In this document: positions 1 to 7,732 of the stretch, piece after piece
Layout of the letters: each line of letters opens with the position of its first letter
How positions within the stretch are numbered: the first letter of the stretch is position 1
Source of the DNA: Faecalicatena_A orotica
GTDB taxonomy: Bacteria > Bacillota > Clostridia > Lachnospirales > Lachnospiraceae
NCBI RefSeq assembly: GCF_040545875.1
Contig: NZ_JBEPMR010000014.1
Direction: 5' to 3' (one strand)
Length of the DNA: 64,000 nucleotides
Notes under the pieces: model-generated
The model's input: the letters and a program-made list of their open reading frames with translations, nothing else
Databases searched by the model: none
Told to the model about the DNA's origin: nothing
Program-made: the position numbers and the translations under genes

Positions 1-125
1 TCTGATGACCAGCTTATATCACCCATCTTCTCCTGATTATAGGGAATCGTAAGTTTAGGTCTGCCCAGACCCATCCTTAACTAACTGACATTGGGAGTGA
101 ACAGTAACGACAATTCATCCGCTTA

Positions 126-177
126 AAAGACCTCCAATGCAGCTGTGGCATCTGCCAAATCTGCTTTAGAGGTCTTT
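126..177 (-). terminator. Putative terminator after the cell-wall hydrolase gene
   Basis: Complementary arms AAAGACCTC and GAGGTCTTT (126-134 and 169-177) enclose a long loop that contains a weaker GCAG/CTGC pairing. It lies 10 bp past the stop codon of the minus-strand hydrolase gene and ends in a short T run on that strand. The long loop makes the call moderate. Bases 1-125 hold no gene I can support. Confidence 0.45.
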
Positions 178-187
178 GATTTAAATT

Positions 188-1204
188 CTACCAACTCTGG
201 AAGAAAACATTGTTCCCGACATTCACGCCGCCTTTGCTGGTGGCTCCTGCATAGAGGAAAAAGTAGCAGTCCGCTACGGAAGCCAGTTTCGCCCCTGCGA
301 GGGCATCTTCTGCCACCTGGCAGGATAAATTGCTCGGCCCTCTTGACAGGACTGCATCGAGGCTGCCTAAAGTAACCGGTTCGAACTGGTTAGATGCATA
401 TACGACTTCTGCAATTGTATTCGGAAAGCGGGAATCATTTACACGGTTCATAATCACGGTTGCGACGGCAAGGAGTGAATTGTAATCCTGATACGCCTCA
501 CATTCTATAATCGCGGCAAGCAGCTTCTCTTCTTCTGCCGATACTTTCATGGCCGTTCCCCGCACGATTCTTCCGTCCGTACTCATTACCACATTAGATG
601 ACGTATTCTGGATCTGTACCTTTAAAGCCTCCAGATCTGTGGATGTCTCTTTCGCCTTTGCTTCAAGATCCTTCTGACGCTTATCCAGCCGGGTCTTTAA
701 ATCCCCCAGTGCATTTTTCTGTGCCTTCAGTGTCTTTTCTTTCGCAGCAATATCGTCACTGATCGCCGTCAGTTTGTCCAGCATCTCTCTGTCATAGTCA
801 CTGACATTCTGCACAAATTCTGCCTTATTCAGGAAGTCTGCCATATTATCCGCAGAGAAAAGTAATTCCAAGAGTGTGGCATCTCCGGTCTCATACATAT
901 ACTTTATCCGTGCCTTCATATCTTCATACTGTTTGTTCTCATCTTCCTGTGCGGCACGCAGAGAATCTTCTGTACGAAGAATTTCCGCTGACATCATCTC
1001 TGTCTGCATCTGCGTGTCAGCAATCTCTTCGCTGATAGAAGCCAGTTCTTTGTTGATTCCATCCAGTTCTGTCTGGAGGCTGGAGGCCTTCTCCTGAACA
1101 GATGAAAACTCTTTCGCCTGTCCTAAAGCAGGCGGACACAACATTGCAATCGTACAAATAAGGGCAATTCCTGCATTTAATTTTTGTCTTGGGTATAATT
1201 TCAT
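188..1204 (-). CDS. Secreted coiled-coil cell-wall hydrolase (SleB/CwlJ-type hydrolase_2 domain)
   Basis: 338 aa. Residues 1-30 form a Sec-type signal peptide with a basic start, a hydrophobic core and a likely cut near ALGQA. Residues 34-205 are heptad-like and rich in Glu, Lys and Gln, resembling the coiled coil of PcsB/CwlO-type hydrolases. Residues 225-338 match the SleB/CwlJ hydrolase_2 fold: an AAIIECEA segment with the likely catalytic Glu, then VATVIMNRV, and a C-terminal FFQSW. The family cleaves peptidoglycan; SleB/CwlJ members act in spore cortex lysis, but the long coiled coil suggests a vegetative, surface-regulated enzyme. Single-gene unit with its own promoter at 1244-1272. The exact bond cut is not visible. 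Confidence 0.8.
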   Translation of the reverse strand: MKLYPRQKLNAGIALICTIAMLCPPALGQAKEFSSVQEKASSLQTELDGINKELASISEEIADTQMQTEMMSAEILRTEDSLRAAQEDENKQYEDMKARIKYMYETGDATLLELLFSADNMADFLNKAEFVQNVSDYDREMLDKLTAISDDIAAKEKTLKAQKNALGDLKTRLDKRQKDLEAKAKETSTDLEALKVQIQNTSSNVVMSTDGRIVRGTAMKVSAEEEKLLAAIIECEAYQDYNSLLAVATVIMNRVNDSRFPNTIAEVVYASNQFEPVTLGSLDAVLSRGPSNLSCQVAEDALAGAKLASVADCYFFLYAGATSKGGVNVGNNVFFQSW

Positions 1205-1243
1205 ACTATAGAGATTCCTTTCTGAAAAGTCGTCTGTTTTTGT

Positions 1244-1272
1244 ATTATACTACAAGATGCCCTCTAAAGCAA
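1244..1272 (-). promoter_or_regulatory. Sigma-A-like promoter of the cell-wall hydrolase
   Basis: On the minus strand a TTGCTT -35 box (1267-1272) and a perfect TATAAT -10 box (1244-1249) are 17 bp apart, about 40 bp upstream of the start codon at 1204. Confidence 0.6.
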
Positions 1273-1280
1273 ATCTGTTT

Positions 1281-1937
1281 TTAAAACTGTTTTTTCTCCA
1301 TAATCCTGAGTGATATAAAATATGATACCACGCAGGCTGCAATACAGATGGCAGCTACTGTGAATGCGAGCCCCCGGGCACCCATATTTGTGATGATGTT
1401 TGAGATATCATCTATATTGATTCCCATTGACTTCATCACGTATGAGGCAGCAAAACATAGTATAAAGATACCCCCAACGACTCCAATCATGGCTGCCCTT
1501 CCCTTATCTGCGCCGAACTTCAACTGGACCGGAATGGTAAGGGCCAGAAAGACAGCCGGCAGACACAACATAATAGCCGCCGTTATAATCCATTCTGTCT
1601 GATTTGTCCCAGGCTGCCTGAGCGCCGTATATACAGCTGCTATCACGGTCGATGCAAACCATGCACCCAGAGCTGTCAGTATGCCAAATACATATTTTTC
1701 TATGACATACAGTTTTCTGGTTATCGGTAATGTAAATAAAAAGGCATTGCTATTATCGAATTCGTCATAACTGATCGTGCTAAGCGTAAACATTGAGAAT
1801 AGAAAAGTGGAATAGCTGACCATGATCATGGGATTCTTTTGTGTAATCATTAACATCATACCCACCACACAAATTATGAGAAAGAAATTCATCTGGTTTT
1901 TTAACAGCTTCAAATCTTTTATTAATAATCCTTTCAT
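1281..1937 (-). CDS. ABC-2 type transporter permease
   Basis: 218 aa, about six hydrophobic segments with short loops and no soluble domain, as in the ABC2_membrane_5 type of permease. Its start overlaps the stop of the upstream ATPase gene by 4 bp, so the two are translationally coupled. With the GntR regulator it forms a three-gene unit like the Bacillus ytr-type or staphylococcal pmt-type exporters. Such systems usually export peptides or respond to cell-envelope antibiotics; the substrate here cannot be read from the sequence. Confidence 0.8.
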   Translation of the reverse strand: MKGLLIKDLKLLKNQMNFFLIICVVGMMLMITQKNPMIMVSYSTFLFSMFTLSTISYDEFDNSNAFLFTLPITRKLYVIEKYVFGILTALGAWFASTVIAAVYTALRQPGTNQTEWIITAAIMLCLPAVFLALTIPVQLKFGADKGRAAMIGVVGGIFILCFAASYVMKSMGINIDDISNIITNMGARGLAFTVAAICIAACVVSYFISLRIMEKKQF

Positions 1938-2785
1938 TTACTTTCCCCCCTTATCATCATTGTGATTACCTCATCGATATTACCTTTTTCTACCGCAATT
2001 CCCGGATAGTTTTCTATATAATACTGTTTCTGGTTTGTCAGGCAGCTGTATCCAAAATTTTCCCTTTTTCTTTTTAGGATGTAACGTTTGTCTAATTTGC
2101 CGTACTGTGCTTCTGTAACCTTCAGTAAACCATAATCACCAAGAAGCCGGTCCGTATCCTCATGCATAATAATACTGCCGTCATGGATCATGTAAAGGTC
2201 ATCACACAGCCCTTCCAGATCGCTTGAAATATGGGAACTGATTAGTATTGAGCGGTTGCCGTCTTCCATATATTCCCTCATCATATCCAGCAGCTCATCT
2301 CTTGCGATGACATCGAGTCCCGCTGTCGGTTCGTCCAGAATAAGGAGCTTCGCATCGTGCGACATGGCAACAAGTACCTTTAGTTTCGCCTTCATGCCTG
2401 TTGAAAAATCCTTAATTTTCTTGTCCATCGGCAGGCTGAACTTCCTGCATCTCTTTTGGAAATCTGCTTTCTGAAAGGATGTATACATACTGGATAAAAT
2501 CGGTATGATATCATGAACCGTAAGATATCCGCTGAATCCGGAACCCGACAGGACAACACCTATGTTTTCCCTGTCTTCTTTTGATAGTTCTTTTACATCT
2601 TTCCCGAAAACTTCAATCCTTCCCCCGTCAATACTGATCAGGCCAAGGACAGCCTTAAATGTAGTACTCTTCCCGGCCCCGTTCTGCCCGATCAGCCCGG
2701 TCACACAGCCATCCTGCAGTTCGAGGGAACATTTTAAATCAAATTGTTCATAATGTTTTTCTACGTTTTCTAATTTTAGTATCAT
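1934..2785 (-). CDS. ABC transporter ATP-binding protein
   Basis: 283 aa nucleotide-binding subunit. Walker A is GQNGAGKST near residue 33, the signature-like stretch is FSTGMKAKL near 127, and Walker B plus D-loop is LLILDEPTAGLD near 147, followed by a switch His in ILISSHIS. The last 75 residues are an accessory region seen in ABC-2 exporters. AGGAGG-like SD (GGAGG) precedes the start. It sits between the GntR regulator and the permease and should energise that permease at the membrane. Confidence 0.88.
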   Translation of the reverse strand: MILKLENVEKHYEQFDLKCSLELQDGCVTGLIGQNGAGKSTTFKAVLGLISIDGGRIEVFGKDVKELSKEDRENIGVVLSGSGFSGYLTVHDIIPILSSMYTSFQKADFQKRCRKFSLPMDKKIKDFSTGMKAKLKVLVAMSHDAKLLILDEPTAGLDVIARDELLDMMREYMEDGNRSILISSHISSDLEGLCDDLYMIHDGSIIMHEDTDRLLGDYGLLKVTEAQYGKLDKRYILKRKRENFGYSCLTNQKQYYIENYPGIAVEKGNIDEVITMMIRGESK

Positions 2786-2787
2786 TA

Positions 2788-3159
2788 CTAATCCTCCAAA
2801 ATGATTTGAAATAATTCTGTAATCTCCTGATTGCTCATACCACAGCTTCTGCCCTTCCTGATGGCCATCTCAAGGTCGGCTTCCACTTCCTTCTTCTTCT
2901 CTTCCAGCATAAACTCCTGATTGGCACAGGCTACGAAACTGCCTTTGCCGTGCACGGTTACGATGAATCCCTCCTGCTCCAGTGCATCATATGCTTTCTT
3001 AACGGTCAGTGCACTGACCCTCAGATCTTTAGCCAATGTACGGACAGACGGGAGCATCGTGTCTTCCGACAGTTCACCCTCCATAATCTTCGTCCTGATC
3101 TGGATACCAATCTGTTCATAAATGGGCTGCATGGAAGAATTATTGATAATTAACTTCAT
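2788..3159 (-). CDS. GntR-family (YtrA-type) repressor of the ABC operon
   Basis: 123 aa with an N-terminal winged helix (residues 10-75; MQPIYEQI, SVRTLAKDL, VSALTVKKAYDALEQEG) and only a short C-terminal dimerisation tail, the layout of the YtrA subfamily. The start at 3159 is preferred over a longer open frame from 3252 because AGGAGG lies 7 bp upstream and the longer form would include the promoter. It is the first gene of the ABC operon and should bind the dyad at 3181-3227 to repress itself and the exporter, with an unknown inducer. Confidence 0.85.
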   Translation of the reverse strand: MKLIINNSSMQPIYEQIGIQIRTKIMEGELSEDTMLPSVRTLAKDLRVSALTVKKAYDALEQEGFIVTVHGKGSFVACANQEFMLEEKKKEVEADLEMAIRKGRSCGMSNQEITELFQIILED

Positions 3160-3180
3160 AGCAATCCTCCTTTGTTCATA

Positions 3181-3227
3181 AACAGTATATAACAGTATAG
3201 AACTGTTGTCAACTGTTATATACTGTT
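3181..3227 (-). promoter_or_regulatory. Promoter of the GntR-ABC operon embedded in a perfect operator dyad
   Basis: Two perfectly complementary 16-bp arms, AACAGTATATAACAGT (3181-3196) and its reverse complement (3212-3227), are 15 bp apart. A minus-strand promoter lies in the dyad: -35 TTGACA at 3207-3212, 17-bp spacer, -10 TATACT at 3184-3189. One arm covers the -10 box and the other abuts the -35 box, so a bound repressor would block RNA polymerase. This matches autoregulation by the adjacent GntR protein. Confidence 0.8.
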
Positions 3228-3253
3228 TATTTATTATTTTTTTAAAAATCAAA

Positions 3254-3296
3254 AACCGCAGGAGAGAATGGTATCATATCATTCTCTCCTGCGGTT
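3254..3296 (-). terminator. Rho-independent terminator of the cysE-sigH operon
   Basis: Perfect 17-bp stem (3254-3270 with 3280-3296) with a 9-nt loop. On the minus strand it is followed by a T-rich tract. It lies 40 bp beyond the sigH stop and closes the five-gene operon. Confidence 0.85.
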
Positions 3297-3336
3297 ATAA
3301 CTGGTTCAATATGGATTATGAAACATTTATTTTCTG

Positions 3337-3948
3337 TTATTCCAACAGCTTCCCTGCCTTATTCCTGATCCGCTGCAGCGCATTATCAATTGCTTTCGGG
3401 CTTTTTCCGAGCAGTTCTGCAATTGTCTTATAATCCGTCCCTAAAAGATGCAGATACAGGACATGGTTCTCCAGTGCACTCAGATTCTGCTTCAATTCAT
3501 CAACAAAAGCTTCCGTAAATTCTTTTCCGAAATACAGCGCCTCCGGATTGTTTTCTATCTCAGGCTCTATCGTATCGATCAGCGGCAGTTTTTTTTCTTC
3601 ATCCGTACTTTCCCCCTCCTCATAGAGGGAGACATAAGAATTCAGAGGAATATGCTTTTTTCTTTTCGACGCCTCTATGGCTGTGTACATCTGTCTGGAT
3701 ACGCACAGCTCTGCAAAGCTTGCGAAGGATGACCTCTGGGAAATATCGTAGTCGCGCACGGCTTTAATAAGACCAATCATTCCTTCCTGAATGAGATCTT
3801 CGTTCTCCCCTCCGATCAGGTACATTGCCCTTGCCTTTTTACGCACCATTGACTTATATTTCATCATGATATAATCCATGATTTCTGATTCACCGTTATT
3901 AAATTCTGCAATCAGCTGCTCGTCCGGTATTGCATCGTACTTGCTCAT
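3337..3948 (-). CDS. sigH: RNA polymerase sigma factor SigH
   Basis: 203 aa sigma-70 family protein without region 1.1. Region 2 spans about residues 20-95 (core-binding and -10 recognition, with GGENEDLIQEGMIGLIKAV) and region 4 about 140-200 with a helix-turn-helix (DYKTIAELLGKSPKAIDNA). Length and the gene order rlmB-sigH match the Firmicutes transition-state/sporulation factor. In spore formers SigH starts early sporulation gene expression. Here it is the last gene of the operon, 11 bp after rlmB and with no visible promoter of its own, so it may be read from the cysteine T-box leader. Confidence 0.88.
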   Translation of the reverse strand: MSKYDAIPDEQLIAEFNNGESEIMDYIMMKYKSMVRKKARAMYLIGGENEDLIQEGMIGLIKAVRDYDISQRSSFASFAELCVSRQMYTAIEASKRKKHIPLNSYVSLYEEGESTDEEKKLPLIDTIEPEIENNPEALYFGKEFTEAFVDELKQNLSALENHVLYLHLLGTDYKTIAELLGKSPKAIDNALQRIRNKAGKLLE

Positions 3949-3959
3949 CAGCGTTTCCC

Positions 3960-4742
3960 CTACTTCATCCTCTGGCGGACAATCTCGTATGCCATCACAC
4001 CTGCGGCTACAGATGCATTCAGAGAATCTATTTCTCCCTTCATAGGAATACTTGCTACAAAATCACACTTTTCTTTCACAAGACGTCCGACACCCTCGCC
4101 TTCATTTCCGATCACAAGGCCGATCGGCCCTGTCAGGTTCAGCCGGTACATGGACTCGCCGCCCATATCCGCACATACAAACCAGAGACCTCTCTCCTTG
4201 AGCTCTTCCATCGTCTTTGCAAGGTTTGTCACTTTGGCAACCGGTGTGTAGTTAAGGGCACCTGCCGAAGTCTTTGCAACCGTCGCCGTGAGGCCGGAAG
4301 CCCTGCGCTTCGGTATGATAACCCCATGCGCCCCCGCCAGATTTGCTGTCCGGATGATTGCCCCCAGATTATGAGGGTCTTCAATATTGTCCAGCAGGAT
4401 AAAAAAAGGATCTTCACCCTTTTCCTCTGCCTTTTTAAACATGTCATCAATCTCCGCATATTCGTAGGCTGCCGCATAGGCTATCACGCCTTGGTGTTTG
4501 CCGGTTTCACTAAGCTGTGAAAGTCTGTCTTTTCCAACAAAGTTTAAAATAGTATCATGCTTTTTTGCTTCCCTGACAATTGTTCTGACCGGACCGTCCT
4601 GACAGCCGTCCAGGATGAAAACCTTATCAATCGGTTTTCCGGAGCGGAATGCCTCCAGTACTGCATTTCTTCCTTCTATTACCAGAGTATGCTCTGTATT
4701 TTCCTGTTCATTTTTTATATTTTCCTGCATCTTATTCTCCAT
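3960..4742 (-). CDS. rlmB: 23S rRNA (guanosine-2'-O-)-methyltransferase RlmB, TrmH/SpoU family
   Basis: 260 aa. An N-terminal L30e-like substrate-binding domain (about residues 18-95) precedes a SPOUT methyltransferase domain with the knotted-fold motifs LDNIEDPHNLGAIIRTA, LVIGNEGEGV and a C-terminal SLNASVAAGVMAYE. These are hallmarks of RlmB, which methylates G2251 of 23S rRNA. The start may also be the ATG four codons later (4730), which has GGAG at a better distance. It follows mrnC by 3 bp. Confidence 0.9.
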   Translation of the reverse strand: MENKMQENIKNEQENTEHTLVIEGRNAVLEAFRSGKPIDKVFILDGCQDGPVRTIVREAKKHDTILNFVGKDRLSQLSETGKHQGVIAYAAAYEYAEIDDMFKKAEEKGEDPFFILLDNIEDPHNLGAIIRTANLAGAHGVIIPKRRASGLTATVAKTSAGALNYTPVAKVTNLAKTMEELKERGLWFVCADMGGESMYRLNLTGPIGLVIGNEGEGVGRLVKEKCDFVASIPMKGEIDSLNASVAAGVMAYEIVRQRMK

Positions 4743-4745
4743 TTT

Positions 4746-5204
4746 CTATTTTTGTTCAAAATACGCTTCATCCAGACTGTCAAGCCCGGCTTTTACAAGC
4801 TCCAGCAGCCTTTTGTATTCCTTTTTCATGTAGAGATAGCCAAGGAGCGCCTCGAACCCGGTTGCCCTTCTGTAGTCCGTGATGGACTGGTTTTTCGCGG
4901 GTGACACGGACTTCGCATTTCTCCCCCGCCTGTAAACCGCGTGTTCCTCTTCCGTGAGCAGTTCCTGCATCGAACGCATCATCAGCGACTGTGTGGATGC
5001 CTGTACAAACCTGCTTGTCTCTTCATGCAGTTTATGCACCTGCTTGTTTCCTCTGTTGATGATCATGGTCTTGATAACCAGATCGTAGACACAGTCTCCG
5101 ATAAACGCCAGAACAAGAGGTGAATAGCTTGTAATATCCACCTCTTGTAAATCCAGCGTTTTTTCTATATAATTGTGAAACTCAAATTTTACGCTTTCTT
5201 CCAT
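4746..5204 (-). CDS. mrnC: Mini-ribonuclease 3
   Basis: 152 aa single RNase III catalytic domain without a dsRNA-binding domain. The signature region is LVLAFIGDCVYDLVIK, with acidic metal ligands, and a second acidic cluster lies in GFEALLGYLYM. MrnC matures the ends of 23S rRNA in Firmicutes. It overlaps the end of cysS by 16 bp and is followed immediately by rlmB, so it sits with another 23S rRNA-modifying enzyme. Confidence 0.9.
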   Translation of the reverse strand: MEESVKFEFHNYIEKTLDLQEVDITSYSPLVLAFIGDCVYDLVIKTMIINRGNKQVHKLHEETSRFVQASTQSLMMRSMQELLTEEEHAVYRRGRNAKSVSPAKNQSITDYRRATGFEALLGYLYMKKEYKRLLELVKAGLDSLDEAYFEQK

Positions 5205-6595
5205 TTTACTCCTTCTCGTGTATCTTCCAGAATAATTCCTTTTGCAAGCAGTTCATCCCTGATCTCATCTGCTCTTGCAAAATTCTTTGCCTTTCTTGCC
5301 GCCTGACGCTCTTCGATCAATGCCTCAATGTCCTCCGCCAGCAGTTCTTCCTCTTTCTCCACAATGATTCCGAGCACATCTGTCAGCTTCAGGATCAGGT
5401 CCAGTATCCCCTGCAAATATGCTTTAGAACTGTCTTCATTTGCCGTTGTGTTGGAATATTTCACCAAATCAAAGATGGATGCTATCGCATCGGCTGTATT
5501 GAAGTCATCGTCCATCGCACGTTCGAAGGAATCTACATACTCTGAAGTCTTTGCAAATGCTTGTTTCTCAGCCTCTGTCATCTTCTCTGCCTTTGCATTT
5601 CCAATGAGGAATTTGAGATTATCTGCTGCTGTTATGATGCGGTCAAGCCCGGTCTTTGCAGCGGCCATCAGGTCTGCACTGAAGTTCAGCGGTGTCCTGT
5701 AATGTGCTCCCAGCATAAAGAACCGAAGTACCTGCAGGTCATATTTTTCACTGATTTCCCTGACTGTGAAGAAGTTGCCAAGAGATTTGGACATCTTCTT
5801 ATTGTCTATGTTCAGGAATGCGTTGTGCATCCAGTATTTTGCAAAATCTTTTCCATTGGCTGCCTCACTCTGGGCGATCTCATTCTCATGGTGGGGGAAC
5901 ACAAGGTCTTCTCCTCCTGCATGAATATCGATCTGTTCACCCAGATATTTTTTAGACATCTCAGAACATTCGATGTGCCATCCGGGACGTCCCTCGCTCC
6001 ACGGTGACTCCCATGCCGGTTCACCTTCTTTTTTCGGTTTCCAGAGTACGAAATCCAGTGAGTCTTCCTTTTCATCCTGTCCTGACACTAAGAGAGAACG
6101 TCCGCCTGACTGGAGGTCATCCAGATTCTTATGTGACAGCTTGCCGTAGCCCTCAAACTTCCTTGTACGGAAATATACCGTACCATTTTTTTCATATGCA
6201 TAACCCTTGTCAATGAGTGTCTGTATCATATCAACCATACCACAGATTTCCTCTGTTGCAAGCGGATTCTTCGTCGCGGGCTTCACGTTCATGCCTTCCA
6301 TATCCTTTTTACACTCCGCAATATAGCGCTTGGAAATCTCGTCTGCCGTCACGCCCTCTTCAATTGCTTTTTTGATGATCTTGTCGTCCACATCCGTGAA
6401 GTTGGAAACGAAGTTCACATCATACCCTTTATACTCAAAGTATCTTCTGACCGTATCAAATACGATCATCGGCCTTGCATTCCCGATGTGGATGAAGTTA
6501 TACACAGTGGGGCCGCACACGTACATCCTGACCCTGCCTTCTTCCAAAGGCACAAATTCTTCTTTTTTCTTTGACATTGTATTATAAATTTTCAT
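5189..6595 (-). CDS. cysS: Cysteinyl-tRNA synthetase
   Basis: 468 aa class I synthetase. The HIGH-type motif is in PTVYNFIHIGNARP (near residue 30), the KMSKS motif in KKMSKSLGN (near 268), and zinc ligands are visible as Cys28, Cys near 209 (WHIECSEM) and the HHENE stretch. The C-terminal anticodon-binding region is of normal length. AGGAG lies 7 bp before the ATG. The gene overlaps cysE by 14 bp and mrnC by 16 bp. Its position behind a Cys T-box links its expression to uncharged tRNA-Cys. Confidence 0.95.
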   Translation of the reverse strand: MKIYNTMSKKKEEFVPLEEGRVRMYVCGPTVYNFIHIGNARPMIVFDTVRRYFEYKGYDVNFVSNFTDVDDKIIKKAIEEGVTADEISKRYIAECKKDMEGMNVKPATKNPLATEEICGMVDMIQTLIDKGYAYEKNGTVYFRTRKFEGYGKLSHKNLDDLQSGGRSLLVSGQDEKEDSLDFVLWKPKKEGEPAWESPWSEGRPGWHIECSEMSKKYLGEQIDIHAGGEDLVFPHHENEIAQSEAANGKDFAKYWMHNAFLNIDNKKMSKSLGNFFTVREISEKYDLQVLRFFMLGAHYRTPLNFSADLMAAAKTGLDRIITAADNLKFLIGNAKAEKMTEAEKQAFAKTSEYVDSFERAMDDDFNTADAIASIFDLVKYSNTTANEDSSKAYLQGILDLILKLTDVLGIIVEKEEELLAEDIEALIEERQAARKAKNFARADEIRDELLAKGIILEDTREGVKWKKA

Positions 6596-7298
6596 CGTTC
6601 TTCTCCTCTTTCTTTTCCTCTTTTATCTCACAATCCTGCTGTATCATACACCTCATATGCTTCTCCATCTCTTTGAGCTGGCTGTACAGGCGGATATTAT
6701 CATTCTGAAGCTCTCTGATGTCATTTAGTACCGGGTCAGGCAGGTGAACCTGATCCATATCAATCCGCGGCACCTTCTGGTCTCCCATCTTCACAACACG
6801 TCCCGGCACACCGACAACCGTACAGTTCGGCGGAACCTCCTCAAGCACAACAGAGCCTGCTCCGATCTTCGAATTCTCCCCGATGGTAAAGGACCCAAGT
6901 ATCTTCGCCCCCGCACTTACCATGACATTATCCTTCAGCGTCGGGTGTCTCTTTCCCTGTTCCTTGCCTGTACCGCCGAGTGTTACCCCCTGATAGAGAG
7001 TAACATTATCCCCGATAATCGTAGTCTCCCCGATGATCACACCGCTTCCGTGGTCAATAAAGAGCCCTTTCCCTATCTCCGCCCCCGGATGAATCTCAAT
7101 CCCTGTCTTGCGTGCCGCCCTCTGGGATATCCAGCGGGCAAGGAAATAGTGCCCCTTCAGATACAGCTTATGGGCCACTCTGTATCTAAGTATAACTTTA
7201 AAACTGGGGTAAAGCAAGACCTCCATATTAGATTTAATGGCAGGGTCACGTTCCCGTATTACCTGAATCTCATTCTTTATATAAGATATCATTCCCAT
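6582..7298 (-). CDS. cysE: Serine O-acetyltransferase
   Basis: 238 aa. The left-handed beta-helix hexapeptide repeats run from about residue 65 to 170 (GIEIHPGAEIGKGLFIDHG, VIIGETTIIGDN, VTLGGTG), with the family's catalytic His in IDHG. It makes O-acetylserine from serine and acetyl-CoA, the substrate of CysK encoded at 29844. The start at 7298 has GGAGG 8 bp upstream; the longer frame to 7358 would begin inside the T-box terminator tail. First gene of the operon, so cysteine synthesis and charging are controlled together. Confidence 0.92.
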   Translation of the reverse strand: MGMISYIKNEIQVIRERDPAIKSNMEVLLYPSFKVILRYRVAHKLYLKGHYFLARWISQRAARKTGIEIHPGAEIGKGLFIDHGSGVIIGETTIIGDNVTLYQGVTLGGTGKEQGKRHPTLKDNVMVSAGAKILGSFTIGENSKIGAGSVVLEEVPPNCTVVGVPGRVVKMGDQKVPRIDMDQVHLPDPVLNDIRELQNDNIRLYSQLKEMEKHMRCMIQQDCEIKEEKKEEKNDENL

Positions 7299-7361
7299 AT
7301 CATATTCCTCCATTCCCTGGAATGTTTGACTTTCACGGCAAGTTGCCCACAGAAACAAAAA

Positions 7362-7615
7362 GACCCCGTCTCTGCATTAGAGACGAAGTCATATCCGCGG
7401 TTCCACTCTATTAAAAGAATCTCTTCTTTCACTCAGCGCATGTAACGTATGCCTTACGTATCCTGCTACTTGGAAATTCCTTTTGCAGAATCAGCTCCCG
7501 GATGCACTTCACAAATCCTTCCCCTGAGACTGCTTACAGCCGGTGACAGCCTCTCTCTGAAAGTTCCGAATCAGTTACTCTTTCCGTTCATTGCCTTTGC
7601 TTCAGTATTGATATA
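7362..7615 (-). ncRNA. T-box riboswitch leader, Cys specifier
   Basis: Read on the minus strand, the leader carries the T-box core GAGTGGAACCGCGG (7395-7408), a stem III-like hairpin with ACGTA/TACGT arms upstream, and a terminator hairpin (7362-7390) that ends in TTTTT. A GAAG-TGC-A segment puts a TGC (Cys) codon at 7504-7506 on the 3' side of the stem I region, where specifiers lie. Downstream genes are cysE and cysS, consistent with uncharged tRNA-Cys sensing and antitermination. The 5' boundary is approximate. Confidence 0.92.
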
Positions 7616-7659
7616 GATATATATTATTCAAAAATTTCCAATTTGTCAACATAATTCGA

Positions 7660-7732
7660 AGTCTGAAAAGTCTGAAAACGGTCCGCAAAGGGGTCAGACC
7701 CCTTTGCGGACCGTTTTCAGACTTTTCAGACT
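7660..7732. repeat. 73-bp perfect palindrome between the T-box leader and a GNAT gene
   Basis: Perfect 36-bp arms (7660-7695 and 7697-7732) around a single central A. The centre is GGGGTC-A-GACCCC and the outer arms contain the tandem AGTCTGAAA/AGTCTGAAA. The right arm includes the last codons and stop of the GNAT gene (stop 7726-7728). It can serve as a terminator of that gene, although it is far longer than a terminator needs to be. See findings. Confidence 0.9.

Noticed and set aside
3930..4520. 196-codon plus-strand frame opposite rlmB
   Set aside because: It overlaps a confident gene in an operon and has no family-like features.
7299..7358. Upstream start for cysE at 7358
   Set aside because: It would begin in the T-run of the T-box terminator; the ATG at 7298 has GGAGG eight bases upstream and the family N-terminus.
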